This document shows positions 1 through 7,817 of a DNA stretch of 64,000 nucleotides, in pieces (the stretch's first letter is position 1; every line of letters starts with the position of its first letter). The DNA is from Chitinophaga sp. 180180018-3. GTDB taxonomy: Bacteria > Bacteroidota > Bacteroidia > Chitinophagales > Chitinophagaceae. A program made the translations under genes and the position numbers. Location of the stretch: positions 3,224,001 through 3,288,000 of the forward strand of contig NZ_CP140772.1 of NCBI RefSeq assembly GCF_037893185.1, given 5' to 3'. Under the pieces are notes generated by a model. It did no database searches and was not told the DNA's origin. It worked only from the letters and a program-made list of their open reading frames with translations.

Positions 1-1211
1 TGTATAAAGTCTGCATCTTTATTATTACAAAGAAGTGCTTTCTCCGGTTCGGTTAGAAATTTAATTAGGAGAATGTATGTGGAGAGGTGGAGTCTTAGAA
101 AACCTGCCAGGTTGCTAAACGACCACATTCTGCAGCCCAGTTGCTTTAATTGATCTTTCACAATCTTTATAAGCAGATCTTTTATTAAAGCGCACCATAC
201 CTGTATACTAATGGCATTCTCATTGTCTCCCAGAAAATTACTTAATTGAGAGGTCTGCTTAATTCTTTTGAATAGCAGTTCTATATCCCATCTCTGTTTG
301 TACAATCTCCTAATGGTAGAACAAGCGTAGGTCTGATTGTTAGTGAGTAAGTGCACCTTCTTTTGGGTCTTTTTATCATAAATACTAATGACTCTGGCCT
401 GCTGCACCGGACTTTTTTTACAGGTCTTTGGGTTGCCAAGTCGGATGATCCAGTCTTTTAAAATTCCATTCTTTTTATCAGCCGATGTTATTTTTTTGCG
501 CTCAAGTACCTTTATTTTCATCCCTTTAGTAACCCTGGAGATCCAGGTAATATCATTTTGGGTCCAGTCTTTCATTACCGTGTAATTTACATAAGCTCGA
601 TCCATGGCAATTATGGAGCCTGGCTCCAGGGGCAGCTTCTGCATAAATTTCCTGTCACTACAAGCGGCCTCTGTCAGTACAGTAAAGCAGGGTAACTCAT
701 CTTTGGCTCGCATCAGCACATGAGCTTTAACACCTCCTTTTTTCCTGCCATTTAACCCTTTTACACCCGCACCCTTCATCACAGTTGAAAACAGACTAAT
801 TGTTGTTGAATCCACTATAAATAATCTATCATGCAACCTGTTTCTTGTTCGGCTGTCCGGGCAATGTTGTGGATAATGGTGTTGGTATAGTAAATGATAG
901 AGTTGGCTGAAAAAATCTACAGGGCGGTTCCTGTTGGCATCTGAAATAGTACTACGGCGAGGTGTTTTTTTAAGGCCTAGATGATTAAGCCGATGCTCAT
1001 TAGCCAATAGCCCGGTAACTAGCTCTCTAAGAGAACTACACTGATGAAAGCTGCTGAATAGCATGGTTACCAAATGGTCAAAGGCCTTAAATTGCTTGTA
1101 ATAGCTGTCTGCATTAGTCTCCCTGGCCGCTTTATCGATTAAAGTGGCGGGCACAAAAGAAAGTAACTGATTAAAAATCGGCTGTCCGGAAAAAAATCTA
1201 CTTTTGCTCAT
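1..1211 (-). CDS. IS4-family transposase, C-terminus cut by the window edge
   Basis: An open frame of 403 codons starts at ATG 1211-1209 (MSKSRFFSGQ) and runs off position 1 with no stop. It is a DDE transposase that cuts and joins the ends of its own element. The catalytic triad can be placed: D134 in FIVDST, D204 in IAMDRAY, and E311 in the IS4 signature YKQRWDIELLFKRIKQ, which fits Y-(2)-R-(3)-E-(6)-K exactly. The N-terminal region (about residues 1-95, with the FFSGQP and FDHLVTMLF stretches) resembles the DUF4372 domain common in Bacteroidota IS4 transposases. No frameshift is visible, so this copy may be active. It reads in the same direction as the hydrolase gene at 1423-2637, but a hairpin and a palindrome lie between them. 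Confidence 0.88.
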   Translation of the reverse strand, partial: MSKSRFFSGQPIFNQLLSFVPATLIDKAARETNADSYYKQFKAFDHLVTMLFSSFHQCSSLRELVTGLLANEHRLNHLGLKKTPRRSTISDANRNRPVDFFSQLYHLLYQHHYPQHCPDSRTRNRLHDRLFIVDSTTISLFSTVMKGAGVKGLNGRKKGGVKAHVLMRAKDELPCFTVLTEAACSDRKFMQKLPLEPGSIIAMDRAYVNYTVMKDWTQNDITWISRVTKGMKIKVLERKKITSADKKNGILKDWIIRLGNPKTCKKSPVQQARVISIYDKKTQKKVHLLTNNQTYACSTIRRLYKQRWDIELLFKRIKQTSQLSNFLGDNENAISIQVWCALIKDLLIKIVKDQLKQLGCRMWSFSNLAGFLRLHLSTYILLIKFLTEPEKALLCNNKDADFI

Positions 1212-1250
1212 AATGGTAAGTTGTAGTGTGGTAACTTAAACTTACTAAAA

Positions 1251-1273
1251 AAGGAGGCCACATCGGCCTCCTT
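1251..1273. terminator. bidirectional hairpin upstream of the transposase
   Basis: A perfect 9-bp stem (AAGGAGGCC / GGCCTCCTT) with a 5-base loop is flanked by T-rich runs on both strands. It lies about 40 bp before the transposase start, inside the IS. It probably stops read-through from outside into the transposase, a known protective arrangement in insertion sequences; that role is inferred. Confidence 0.6.
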
Positions 1274-1310
1274 TTATTTATCCTTACCTGTATTTTCCCC
1301 GGACACTATA

Positions 1311-1409
1311 GAATTAGGAATTACGAATTAAAGCGAAGACCTAAGCGGATAATATCTAACAACTATATTATCCGCTTAGGTCTTCGCTTTAATTCGTAAT
1401 TCCTAATTC
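1311..1409. repeat. perfect long palindrome, 45-bp arms, 9-base loop
   Basis: Positions 1311-1355 and 1365-1409 are exact reverse complements (45 of 45), separated by CTAACAACT. The inner core GCGAAGACCTAAGCGGAT matches, with one change, the core of a second palindrome at 52729-52857. The element lies just past the stop of the hydrolase gene that ends at 1423 and next to the IS end. It could act as a strong transcription terminator and is a candidate dispersed repeat. Confidence 0.85.
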
Positions 1410-1422
1410 GTAATTCTTAATT

Positions 1423-2637
1423 CTATTCTTCGCCTTCTTCCTCACCATCGCCATGGCCAAGAATTTCGCGGATAGGTTTCACTGCCTGATAGATGCCGCG
1501 GTTGTATTTGTTACCGAGGATGATGATGGTAGTGGAGTCCTGAATAAAGCGATAAAATACGGTATTGTTGCCATGCCACCAGCCATTGTGGTAGATGATG
1601 TTCTTGGAACTGTCGGGGTACACCATGAGGCGCCAGCCCAGGCCGTAGTTACGTACGCCGGGTTTTTCGTGACTATATGGTGTGTATGCCTGTTTCAGGA
1701 TGCTGTCGTTCAGCAGGTGATGCGAATAGAGCGCCTGATCCCATTTGAGCATATCGCGGGCACTGCTGTAGATACCTTTATCTCCCATTACGCCATCGAA
1801 GTAGGTGTCGGGCTCAAACTGCCCGTTAAATTTATGGCTTTGGGTTTGATGGCGGTGCGCGGGTGTAGACGGATTAAACACAAACGTACTGGTCATGCCC
1901 AGTGGACCAAAAATGGTTTCCTGCATGAAGTCGGCATATTTTTGTCCACTCACTTTTTCGATGATGGAAGCCAACAGCAGATAGTTAGTGTTACAATACT
2001 GGAAGTGCGTTCCCGGCGTATGCTGTACAGGCGGCTTATGCACTTCCATCAGTTTAATTACTTCATCGTTGGTGATATATCTGGCGTCGCCTTCTTTCCA
2101 AAGGCTGTCGCAGAAATACAGATAGTTAGGCAAGCCGCTGCGGTGACTCAACAACATGCGTACATTAATCCCCTTGTAAGGGAATTCGGGGAAGAATTTC
2201 TGGAGAGAATCATCCAGGCTCAGTTTATTATTTTGCGCGAGCCAGAGAACAGCGCCTCCGGTAAAGGTTTTCGATACAGATGCCATTTGGAAGGCAGAAC
2301 TGTCGATGATCGGTGTTTTGGTCCTGGAGTTTTCGTAACCGTGATATTTCTCGAAAATAACAACGCCTTTTCTGGCTACCAGTATGGCTCCGTTGAAACC
2401 GGTGCGTAAGAGTTTAGTGTCGTAAAACGCTTCCAGTTCCCGCTGCATTTCGATAGTCCGGGATGATTTAAGCACCGCTTCCTTTTCCGCTGTAGTTAAC
2501 CCTGCTGTATATAGCACCGAATCCGATGCTGCTTTTTTACTGTTCGCTTCCCTGCGTGCCGCATTGCTCTGGCAACTTGTGATAATCGCAATCCCCGATA
2601 TCGTTAAGATGATACTTACTGCTTTCAATCGCTTCAT
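1423..2637 (-). CDS. serine hydrolase, beta-lactamase/esterase fold, lipoprotein
   Basis: This 404-residue protein is a member of the penicillin-binding-like serine hydrolases (class C beta-lactamase, D-aminopeptidase and esterase family, Pfam Beta-lactamase). The three family motifs are visible: SVSK at residues 120-123 (nucleophile S120, base K123), YCN at 214-216, and HNG at 350-352 in place of the KTG box. The N-terminus (MKRLKAVSII to IITSC) is a lipoprotein signal with the acylated cysteine near residue 22, so it is probably membrane-anchored and faces the periplasm or exterior. HxG in place of KTG is common in esterase or peptidase members, so antibiotic hydrolysis should not be assumed. 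Its substrate is unknown. It ends with an acidic tail (DGEEEGEE). It is monocistronic and divergent from serA. Confidence 0.85.
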   Translation of the reverse strand: MKRLKAVSIILTISGIAIITSCQSNAARREANSKKAASDSVLYTAGLTTAEKEAVLKSSRTIEMQRELEAFYDTKLLRTGFNGAILVARKGVVIFEKYHGYENSRTKTPIIDSSAFQMASVSKTFTGGAVLWLAQNNKLSLDDSLQKFFPEFPYKGINVRMLLSHRSGLPNYLYFCDSLWKEGDARYITNDEVIKLMEVHKPPVQHTPGTHFQYCNTNYLLLASIIEKVSGQKYADFMQETIFGPLGMTSTFVFNPSTPAHRHQTQSHKFNGQFEPDTYFDGVMGDKGIYSSARDMLKWDQALYSHHLLNDSILKQAYTPYSHEKPGVRNYGLGWRLMVYPDSSKNIIYHNGWWHGNNTVFYRFIQDSTTIIILGNKYNRGIYQAVKPIREILGHGDGEEEGEE

Positions 2638-2720
2638 TAGAGGTGTGATAACTGCTTTCTTGATTCAATATGACTCTTAAAATACAAAGCGCTAAAATTA
2701 GACCCAAAGTAAAAGACCGC

Positions 2721-2728
2721 CAAATATA
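2721..2728 (-). promoter_or_regulatory. possible -7 element of the serine hydrolase gene
   Basis: The minus strand reads TATATTTG, matching the Bacteroidota -7 consensus TAnnTTTG, about 84 bp before the ATG at 2637. No good -33 TTTG lies at the expected 19-base spacing, so this is tentative. Confidence 0.3.
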
Positions 2729-2843
2729 AACTGCAAATTCAAATCCTTTTAATGTGTTTTTAAGCAAAAAAGGGCTGAAAACTTAAAAAAAAATCCCTGA
2801 GATGCCCGTTTTTTTGATAAAATCGAATTTGATGTCCTTCCTA

Positions 2844-2874
2844 TTTGAATATTCCCTAACATCGAGTACGTTTG
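2844..2874 (+). promoter_or_regulatory. serA promoter, TTTG-N19-TACGTTTG
   Basis: TTTG at 2844-2847 and TACGTTTG at 2867-2874 are separated by exactly 19 bases, the Bacteroidota primary sigma factor pattern. Transcription would start near 2880, giving a leader of about 70 bases before serA. The rest of the 313-bp divergent gap (2638-2950) is AT-rich and shows no gene. Confidence 0.65.
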
Positions 2875-2950
2875 TGCCCTGTTTCCCCGCATTCAGCAAT
2901 TATTAAGCCAATTGCTACACAGAGATACGTATATAATTTAGTATAATATT

Positions 2951-4186
2951 ATGGACCAGCAAAAGTCGACAAGTTATCCGAAAGAGAAGATCAGCATTTT
3001 ACTACTGGAAAACATCAGCGATGCCGCTGTGGCTGAATTTACAGCAGCGGGCTACCAGGTACGTAAGTTATCGGGGGCGTTGAGTGAGGAAGATCTGATC
3101 AGAGAAATCAAGGATGTGCATCTCCTGGGTATTCGTTCCAAGACCAAAGTAACACGTAAGGCACTGGAATCGGCCAGGAAACTGCAGGCAATAGGATGTT
3201 TTTGTATTGGCACCAATCAGGTAGACCTGAAAGCTGCTACGGAGCATGGTGTAACTGTGTTTAACGCGCCGTATTCCAATACCCGTTCGGTGGCTGAGCT
3301 GGTAATCGGTTTGTCGATCATGCTCATCCGTCGTATCATCGATAAGAATATTGCTGCGCACAATGGCATCTGGCTGAAAGAAGCTACGGGCAGCTATGAG
3401 CTCAGGGGCAAAACGCTGGGTATTGTTGGATATGGGAATATCGGTAGCCAGGTGAGTGTATTGGCAGAAGGAATGGGCATGAATGTTATCTATTACGATG
3501 CTGAAACCAAACTGCCGCTGGGTAATGCGGAGCAGCAACGTACGCTGAAAGAAGTTTTCAATAAAGCAGATATTATTTCGTTGCATGTACCTTCCAGCAA
3601 AACCACGGCTAACATGATCACCCGGGAAGTGCTGGCAGACGCTAAAAAAGGGGCCATATTCATCAACTACGCCCGCGGAGAAGTGGTAGACCTGGAAGCG
3701 CTGAGAGATGCGCTGGAAAGTGGTCAGCTATCCGGTGCAGCGATCGATGTTTTCCCGGTAGAGCCAGAGAAGAACGGTGCCTCTTTCAGCACACCGCTGC
3801 AGAAACTTTCGAATGTGATCCTTACGCCTCATATCGGTGGCAGCACAGAAGAAGCGCAACATAATATAGGCCTCGACGTGAGTGCAAAGATGCTGAACTA
3901 CCTGGAAAAAGGCGCCAGCTTCGGTTCTCATACTGTACCGGCGATCAGTGTTCCTCCAATTGAAAATACCCATCGTATCCTGCATATACATGCAAACGTG
4001 CCGGGTGTATTATCGGAGATCAACACGGCTCTTTCTGCCAATAAGATCAATATCCTCGGACAATACCTCAAAACCAACGACCAGATTGGCTACGTGGTAC
4101 TCGACGTTGATACGAAACTTTCCCAGGAAGCCCTGGCGTTGCTGAAAGATGTAAAGCACACGATTAAGACAAGACTGCTGTATTAA
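2951..4186 (+). CDS. serA: D-3-phosphoglycerate dehydrogenase
   Basis: This 411-residue enzyme catalyses the first committed step of serine biosynthesis, NAD-dependent oxidation of 3-phosphoglycerate to 3-phosphohydroxypyruvate, in the cytoplasm. The Rossmann motif GYGNIG is at residues 160-165. The catalytic residues R242 (NYARGE), E271 and H294 (TPHIGGSTEEAQ) sit two positions from those of the 410-residue E. coli enzyme. A C-terminal ACT domain (about 338-411, RILHIHANVPGVLSEIN) suggests serine feedback control as in the E. coli type. The start is a single clear ATG behind a strong promoter. A hairpin terminator follows, so it is probably monocistronic; serB and serC are not in the window. 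Confidence 0.95.
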   Translation: MDQQKSTSYPKEKISILLLENISDAAVAEFTAAGYQVRKLSGALSEEDLIREIKDVHLLGIRSKTKVTRKALESARKLQAIGCFCIGTNQVDLKAATEHGVTVFNAPYSNTRSVAELVIGLSIMLIRRIIDKNIAAHNGIWLKEATGSYELRGKTLGIVGYGNIGSQVSVLAEGMGMNVIYYDAETKLPLGNAEQQRTLKEVFNKADIISLHVPSSKTTANMITREVLADAKKGAIFINYARGEVVDLEALRDALESGQLSGAAIDVFPVEPEKNGASFSTPLQKLSNVILTPHIGGSTEEAQHNIGLDVSAKMLNYLEKGASFGSHTVPAISVPPIENTHRILHIHANVPGVLSEINTALSANKINILGQYLKTNDQIGYVVLDVDTKLSQEALALLKDVKHTIKTRLLY

Positions 4187-4223
4187 GAACGCGTCTTTAG
4201 TATAGTATTTGGAAAAAATGCAG

Positions 4224-4264
4224 CGGGGATTATATTATAGCAATAAAGCATAATATAATCCCCG
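4224..4264 (+). terminator. intrinsic terminator after serA
   Basis: A perfect 15-bp stem (CGGGGATTATATTAT and its complement) with an 11-base loop lies 38 bp past the serA stop. It is followed by TTGCGTTTTG. Confidence 0.75.
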
Positions 4265-4275
4265 TTGCGTTTTGA

Positions 4276-4293
4276 CTAAAAGCTAAAAGCTAA
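4276..4293. repeat. short AGCTAAAAGC-type intergenic repeat
   Basis: CTAAAAGCTAAAAGCTAA is an imperfect tandem of a motif that recurs in intergenic DNA at 45948-45995 and 59841-59853. It lies between the serA terminator and the next gene. Function unknown. Confidence 0.4.
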
Positions 4294-4383
4294 CGACCAA
4301 AAGCTGTTTTTCATCGATTTTCTTGCTGTATTTCAAAATTCTTTTGTTAACCTTGTAATGGAACTAACTGAAAAATATAGCAC

Positions 4384-5151
4384 ATGAAAATGAACAGGGC
4401 AGTAGCGACAGGGGCCGGGATGTTAGCCGGGCTTTTGTTGCATATGAAGGCAGCCGCACAGGACGAACCCAATAAGTGGGCGCCAGCCAATATTAAAATC
4501 GACGGACAGGCAACAGAATGGTCTAAACCCCTGCAATTCTACAGCAACGTTACCAAGTTATTTTATACGATAGCCAACGACCAGGAGAACTTATACGTAG
4601 TTATCAGTGTTCCCGATGCACAGAGTCAGACGAAGGTGATGAGGTCGGGTTTTACATTTACTGCTAATGCCAGTGGAAAGAAGAAAGGTGGCGCATCTGT
4701 TACTTTTCCCATTACTGCTGATGTAAATACCGGTGCTTCCGATGTTCCGGAAGCATCCAGGGCATTGATTGCCGGTGAACTGAAAAAACAGGCGCTGGCT
4801 AATCTGAAAGAGATTAAAGTGGACGGGTTTGAGGGAGTACCGGATGGCAATATTCCAGTGCACAATTCGTTTGGTATTCAAACGGCAGCTTCTTTTGAAT
4901 CGGGTGGAAACCTGGTATGCGAACTGGCGATCCCGCTGAAATTGTTAGGAATTCCGGCAGGAAGTACACAACCCGTTGCTTACCGGTTTAAGGTAAACGC
5001 TGTGAAGCGGGAAGACAAAAAAGAGCTGGAGGCCAAACGGGCAAAAGGGGAGCAGCCACCTAAGCCGGGAGAGTACCAGGATAATTTTGCCTTGTACTAT
5101 TCTTCTGACTTCTGGACCAGGCAAACACTGGCTACTCATAAGCCGGAGTAA
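4384..5151 (+). CDS. exported CBM9/DOMON-like beta-sandwich protein
   Basis: This 255-residue protein has a signal peptide (MKMNRAVATGAGMLAGLLLH to AAAQ), so it is exported. After it comes NIKIDGQATEW, then a region with LFYTIANDQENLYVVISVPD, the pattern of family 9 carbohydrate-binding or DOMON-type modules (a short 'DG-x-W' start followed by 'LYV-x-I'). The C-terminal half has a Lys/Glu-rich stretch (about 215-232). No catalytic motif is visible. It is followed after 20 bp by the S41 protease gene and is probably co-transcribed. A near-consensus -7 (TAACCTTG, 4348-4355) precedes it. The fold is assigned from pattern only; ligand and role are unknown. Confidence 0.55.
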   Translation: MKMNRAVATGAGMLAGLLLHMKAAAQDEPNKWAPANIKIDGQATEWSKPLQFYSNVTKLFYTIANDQENLYVVISVPDAQSQTKVMRSGFTFTANASGKKKGGASVTFPITADVNTGASDVPEASRALIAGELKKQALANLKEIKVDGFEGVPDGNIPVHNSFGIQTAASFESGGNLVCELAIPLKLLGIPAGSTQPVAYRFKVNAVKREDKKELEAKRAKGEQPPKPGEYQDNFALYYSSDFWTRQTLATHKPE

Positions 5152-5171
5152 TACATGTCTTAATCATTTTT

Positions 5172-6785
5172 ATGTATAATAACTTGTTTTCTGCAGGAAC
5201 TAAAGCCATGGTGGCCGGAGCATTCTGTGTGGGTATATTTATCTCTTGTAAGAAAGATAAAGGCAACAGCCCCAATCCCCCAACATCCGGTTATGATACC
5301 TCTGCTACCGTTAAGGAAGATTCCCTCAAATACCTGATGTACCAGATCATGCAGGTAACTTATGGCGATGGAGGGCGGACTGCCTCAAGAGGACTGCCCA
5401 CTTATTACTGGTACTCGCAGGTGCCCCAGCTGAATCTCAAGGATCCGAATTTCGGAACCGCAGATAATCTGCTTACAGCCATGAAAGGGTATGCTATCAA
5501 CCCTACCACGAATGCGCCTTACGACAGATACAGTTTCCTCGACCGGACCGGAGCCGTTACCAACCAGCTGATGAATGGTGTTTCCGCACAAAACTATGTG
5601 GAGGGCACCGGTAAGCTCGGTCTCGATTACGCTCCCGTACTGGATCAAAGCGGTAAGTTACATCTCTTCGTGCTGTATGCAGATAAGAACAGTCCTGCCG
5701 GACTGGCCGGGCTGCAACGAGGCTGCGAGATCACTTCCGTAAATGGAAACAGCAGTTTCTCCAATACCCAGTCGTCTCTTCAGAGCATTTATAACGCTAT
5801 TTCCGTGTCCACCAGTGTAACCCTGGGCGTAGTGAAAACGCCGGGCGCTGCGCAGCAAACCGTTACACTGAATGCAGTCAGCTACAATGTCAACCCCGTA
5901 GTATTTGATACCGTATTCACCGTTACCAATAACACCACAAAATTGCAGGAGAAAGTGGGCTACTTCGTGATGTACACTTTCACCAGCGTAAATAACTCGA
6001 AAGGCCAGCCAACTGCTGCTAAAGCGGCACTGGATCAGACTTTTGGTAAATTTACATCGCAGGGTGTGAAACATGTGATCGTGGATTTAAGGTATAACGG
6101 TGGTGGATCTACGAATACTGCTGAATACCTGGATAGCGCGCTGGCGCCTTCTTCCGCTGCAGGCAAGGTAATGTATACGTACAAGTATAACGATAAGATC
6201 ACGGCCAACCTGAATACCGTTGGACTGGATGTACAGGTGAATTTCCCGTCCAATACCGGGGGAGCAGTGCTGAAGGACGTTTTCTTTATTGTATCCAGGT
6301 CAACAGCATCGGCCAGTGAGCTGACGCTTAACAACCTGAAACCTTACATGCCTGTACACCTGATAGGAGATACTACTTTCGGTAAGCCGGTAGGGTTTAT
6401 TGACTTTAATATCACCATGTACGACGCTAATCATAAGCCGTCTATCTACCTCGCAGATCTTTATGCCATCAACTTTGAAACAAGAAATGCAAATGGTGAA
6501 GGGGGGTATTATACAGGTATTCCAATTGATAATGGTGCTAAGGCCCTTGATTATGTAAACGTCCCCTGGGGAAATACCGCTTTGGATCAGAACCTGGAAC
6601 AAGCACTGAACTATATTTCTAATGGTTCTTACATTTCCAATCTCGGCGCCAGAATGGCTGTTACAGAACTCGCTCAGAGCCCGTATGGCCAGCTGAGAAC
6701 CGCTATCCCGAATGCTAAACCAATGAATGGTTTCAACGGTATGGTGGATTTCAGATTAAGTCGTGCTGCATCGCGCTTAAAATAG
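5172..6785 (+). CDS. S41-family peptidase, lipoprotein
   Basis: This 537-residue protein belongs to the C-terminal processing protease family, which cuts proteins in the periplasm or at the surface with a Ser-Lys dyad. The lipobox FISC places the acylated cysteine at residue 26. A PDZ-like region (GLAGLQRGCEITSVNG, about 177-192) is followed by the protease core with VIVDLRYNGGGSTN and STASASE. S380 is the likely nucleophile and K405 the general base; the 25-residue spacing equals that of S430-K455 in E. coli Prc. The N-terminal domain carries a Gly/Pro-rich linker after the lipid site. It is downstream of the CBM9-like gene and ends at a strong terminator. The target protein is unknown. Confidence 0.88.
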   Translation: MYNNLFSAGTKAMVAGAFCVGIFISCKKDKGNSPNPPTSGYDTSATVKEDSLKYLMYQIMQVTYGDGGRTASRGLPTYYWYSQVPQLNLKDPNFGTADNLLTAMKGYAINPTTNAPYDRYSFLDRTGAVTNQLMNGVSAQNYVEGTGKLGLDYAPVLDQSGKLHLFVLYADKNSPAGLAGLQRGCEITSVNGNSSFSNTQSSLQSIYNAISVSTSVTLGVVKTPGAAQQTVTLNAVSYNVNPVVFDTVFTVTNNTTKLQEKVGYFVMYTFTSVNNSKGQPTAAKAALDQTFGKFTSQGVKHVIVDLRYNGGGSTNTAEYLDSALAPSSAAGKVMYTYKYNDKITANLNTVGLDVQVNFPSNTGGAVLKDVFFIVSRSTASASELTLNNLKPYMPVHLIGDTTFGKPVGFIDFNITMYDANHKPSIYLADLYAINFETRNANGEGGYYTGIPIDNGAKALDYVNVPWGNTALDQNLEQALNYISNGSYISNLGARMAVTELAQSPYGQLRTAIPNAKPMNGFNGMVDFRLSRAASRLK

Positions 6786-6818
6786 CATAACATGCCATAG
6801 TGATCAACTTCCATAGAC

Positions 6819-6854
6819 AAGAGAGTGTATCAACTTTGATACACTCTCTTTTTT
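6819..6854 (+). terminator. intrinsic terminator after the S41 peptidase
   Basis: A perfect 15-bp stem (AAGAGAGTGTATCAA and complement) with a 2-base spacer is followed by a T run. It starts 33 bp past the stop. Confidence 0.85.
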
Positions 6855-7016
6855 ATTTAAAAGACAAACGACCCCATCAATTCCCAGAATCCGCCGTACG
6901 TCTGCATTAGAAAATAATATAAATTGCAACCATACATCTGTCAGGTTACCTGGTGTAACCATCTTCGTTTTCAGAAACTCCTTTATTGATTTTTATTAAC
7001 ACCCAATCGACTTACT

Positions 7017-7592
7017 ATGAAAAGAATGACCTCCATCTTGCTGCTGTCAGGTGCTCTTTTGACCGGAAGTATAGCCGGCTATGCACAGAACGCTGCCCCA
7101 CAGCAGACCATTGAAAAAGCGTCTAAAGCAGAAAAGAAGAAAAAGAAACAGGCTGAAGACAAAGCAGCCGCCACACAGGATCAAGCTGCCACCGCGGTTA
7201 AAAAGACCAGAGCCAGGGCTGCTAAAGAGGAGGCAAACGCTACCAACGCTGCCACCGAAACAACGAAAAAGGCGAAAACCCAGGCAGCTAAAGAAGAAGT
7301 AAATGCCACTAACGCCACCACTGAAACAACGAAGAAAGCGAGAACCAAAGCAGCCAGGGTGATTACCGCTCCGGTATCTGCCCCAACAGCCCCTGCACCT
7401 GCAGCGGCGGCACCTGAAAGACCTGTTCCTGCTGCGCCGGGAGTAACTACCGCTAAGAAAACGGCTCCAGCCAGTAGCGGTGACCAGGTAGTGGGTACCG
7501 ATGCAAAAGGCCGCACTATCTATCAGGGGCCCCGTGGCGGACAGTACTACATCAATAAAAACGGTAACAAAACTTATCTCAAAAAACAATAA
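7017..7592 (+). CDS. small exported Lys/Ala-rich protein with PBCV basic-adaptor-like C-terminus
   Basis: This 191-residue protein has a signal peptide (MKRMTSILLLSGALLTGSIA to YAQ). The middle (about 35-120) is Lys/Ala/Thr-rich, with two near copies of a unit containing KEEANATNAATETTKKAK. A Pro/Ala linker follows (about 121-150). The last 32 residues (GRTIYQGPRGGQYYINKNGN, then KTYL) match the short repeat called the PBCV-specific basic adaptor domain, first described in chlorella viruses and also found at the ends of bacterial surface proteins. The highly basic composition suggests binding to an acidic partner such as a polysaccharide or nucleic acid; that is inference. It has its own terminator and no operon partner. 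Confidence 0.65.
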   Translation: MKRMTSILLLSGALLTGSIAGYAQNAAPQQTIEKASKAEKKKKKQAEDKAAATQDQAATAVKKTRARAAKEEANATNAATETTKKAKTQAAKEEVNATNATTETTKKARTKAARVITAPVSAPTAPAPAAAAPERPVPAAPGVTTAKKTAPASSGDQVVGTDAKGRTIYQGPRGGQYYINKNGNKTYLKKQ

Positions 7593-7613
7593 CAACGATT
7601 TGTAAAAAATACG

Positions 7614-7646
7614 AAGCTGACTCAATTAATTTGAGTCAGCTTTTTT
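7614..7646 (+). terminator. intrinsic terminator after the basic exported protein
   Basis: A 12-bp stem (AAGCTGACTCAA and complement) with a 5-base loop runs into a T tract at 7641-7646, about 20 bp past the stop. Confidence 0.85.
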
Positions 7647-7668
7647 ATGATGACATCTACCTAAAACA

Positions 7669-7706
7669 TAAGAGGACGTCTCATTTATTTTTGAAACGTC
7701 CTCTTA
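7669..7706. terminator. hairpin downstream of the giant surface-protein gene
   Basis: An 11-bp stem (TAAGAGGACGT / ACGTCCTCTTA) with a 16-base AT-rich loop lies in the convergent gap before the giant gene's stop at 7818. T-richness on either side is modest, so its use as terminator of the minus-strand gene is tentative. Confidence 0.4.
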
Positions 7707-7817
7707 CATTTATTTGATAGGAGAGACAGATGAACCAACCGGATAACTCTTCAAAAGGAGCGGAGCCTGGTGACCTCATCGGAATAATATCTCCCGTAAT
7801 CTCCGCCCCTTAATACG

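Larger units (their letters stand above)
1..1305 (-). mobile_element. IS4-family insertion sequence, right part only
   Basis: The element holds one transposase gene reading leftward off the window edge. The probable outer end is near 1305, where the minus strand begins TGTCCGGGGAAAATAC, a sequence typical in style of an IS terminal repeat. The other end lies outside the window, so the inverted repeat and target duplication cannot be confirmed. The element sits directly against the palindrome at 1311-1409. The transposase open frame is certain; the exact boundary is inferred. Confidence 0.75.

Noticed and set aside
1453..2409. 318-codon plus-strand frame opposite the serine hydrolase
   Set aside because: The minus strand has the lipobox and all three hydrolase motifs; the plus frame lacks family features.
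1423..2637. Antibiotic-resistance beta-lactamase
   Set aside because: The third motif is HNG, not KTG, and the protein is a lipoprotein; esterase or peptidase members share this pattern, so resistance cannot be claimed.
7047..7625. 192-codon minus-strand frame opposite the basic exported protein
   Set aside because: Its composition (Cys/Phe/Gly/Arg-rich) is the antisense image of Lys/Ala codons, and the plus frame has a signal peptide and a terminator.
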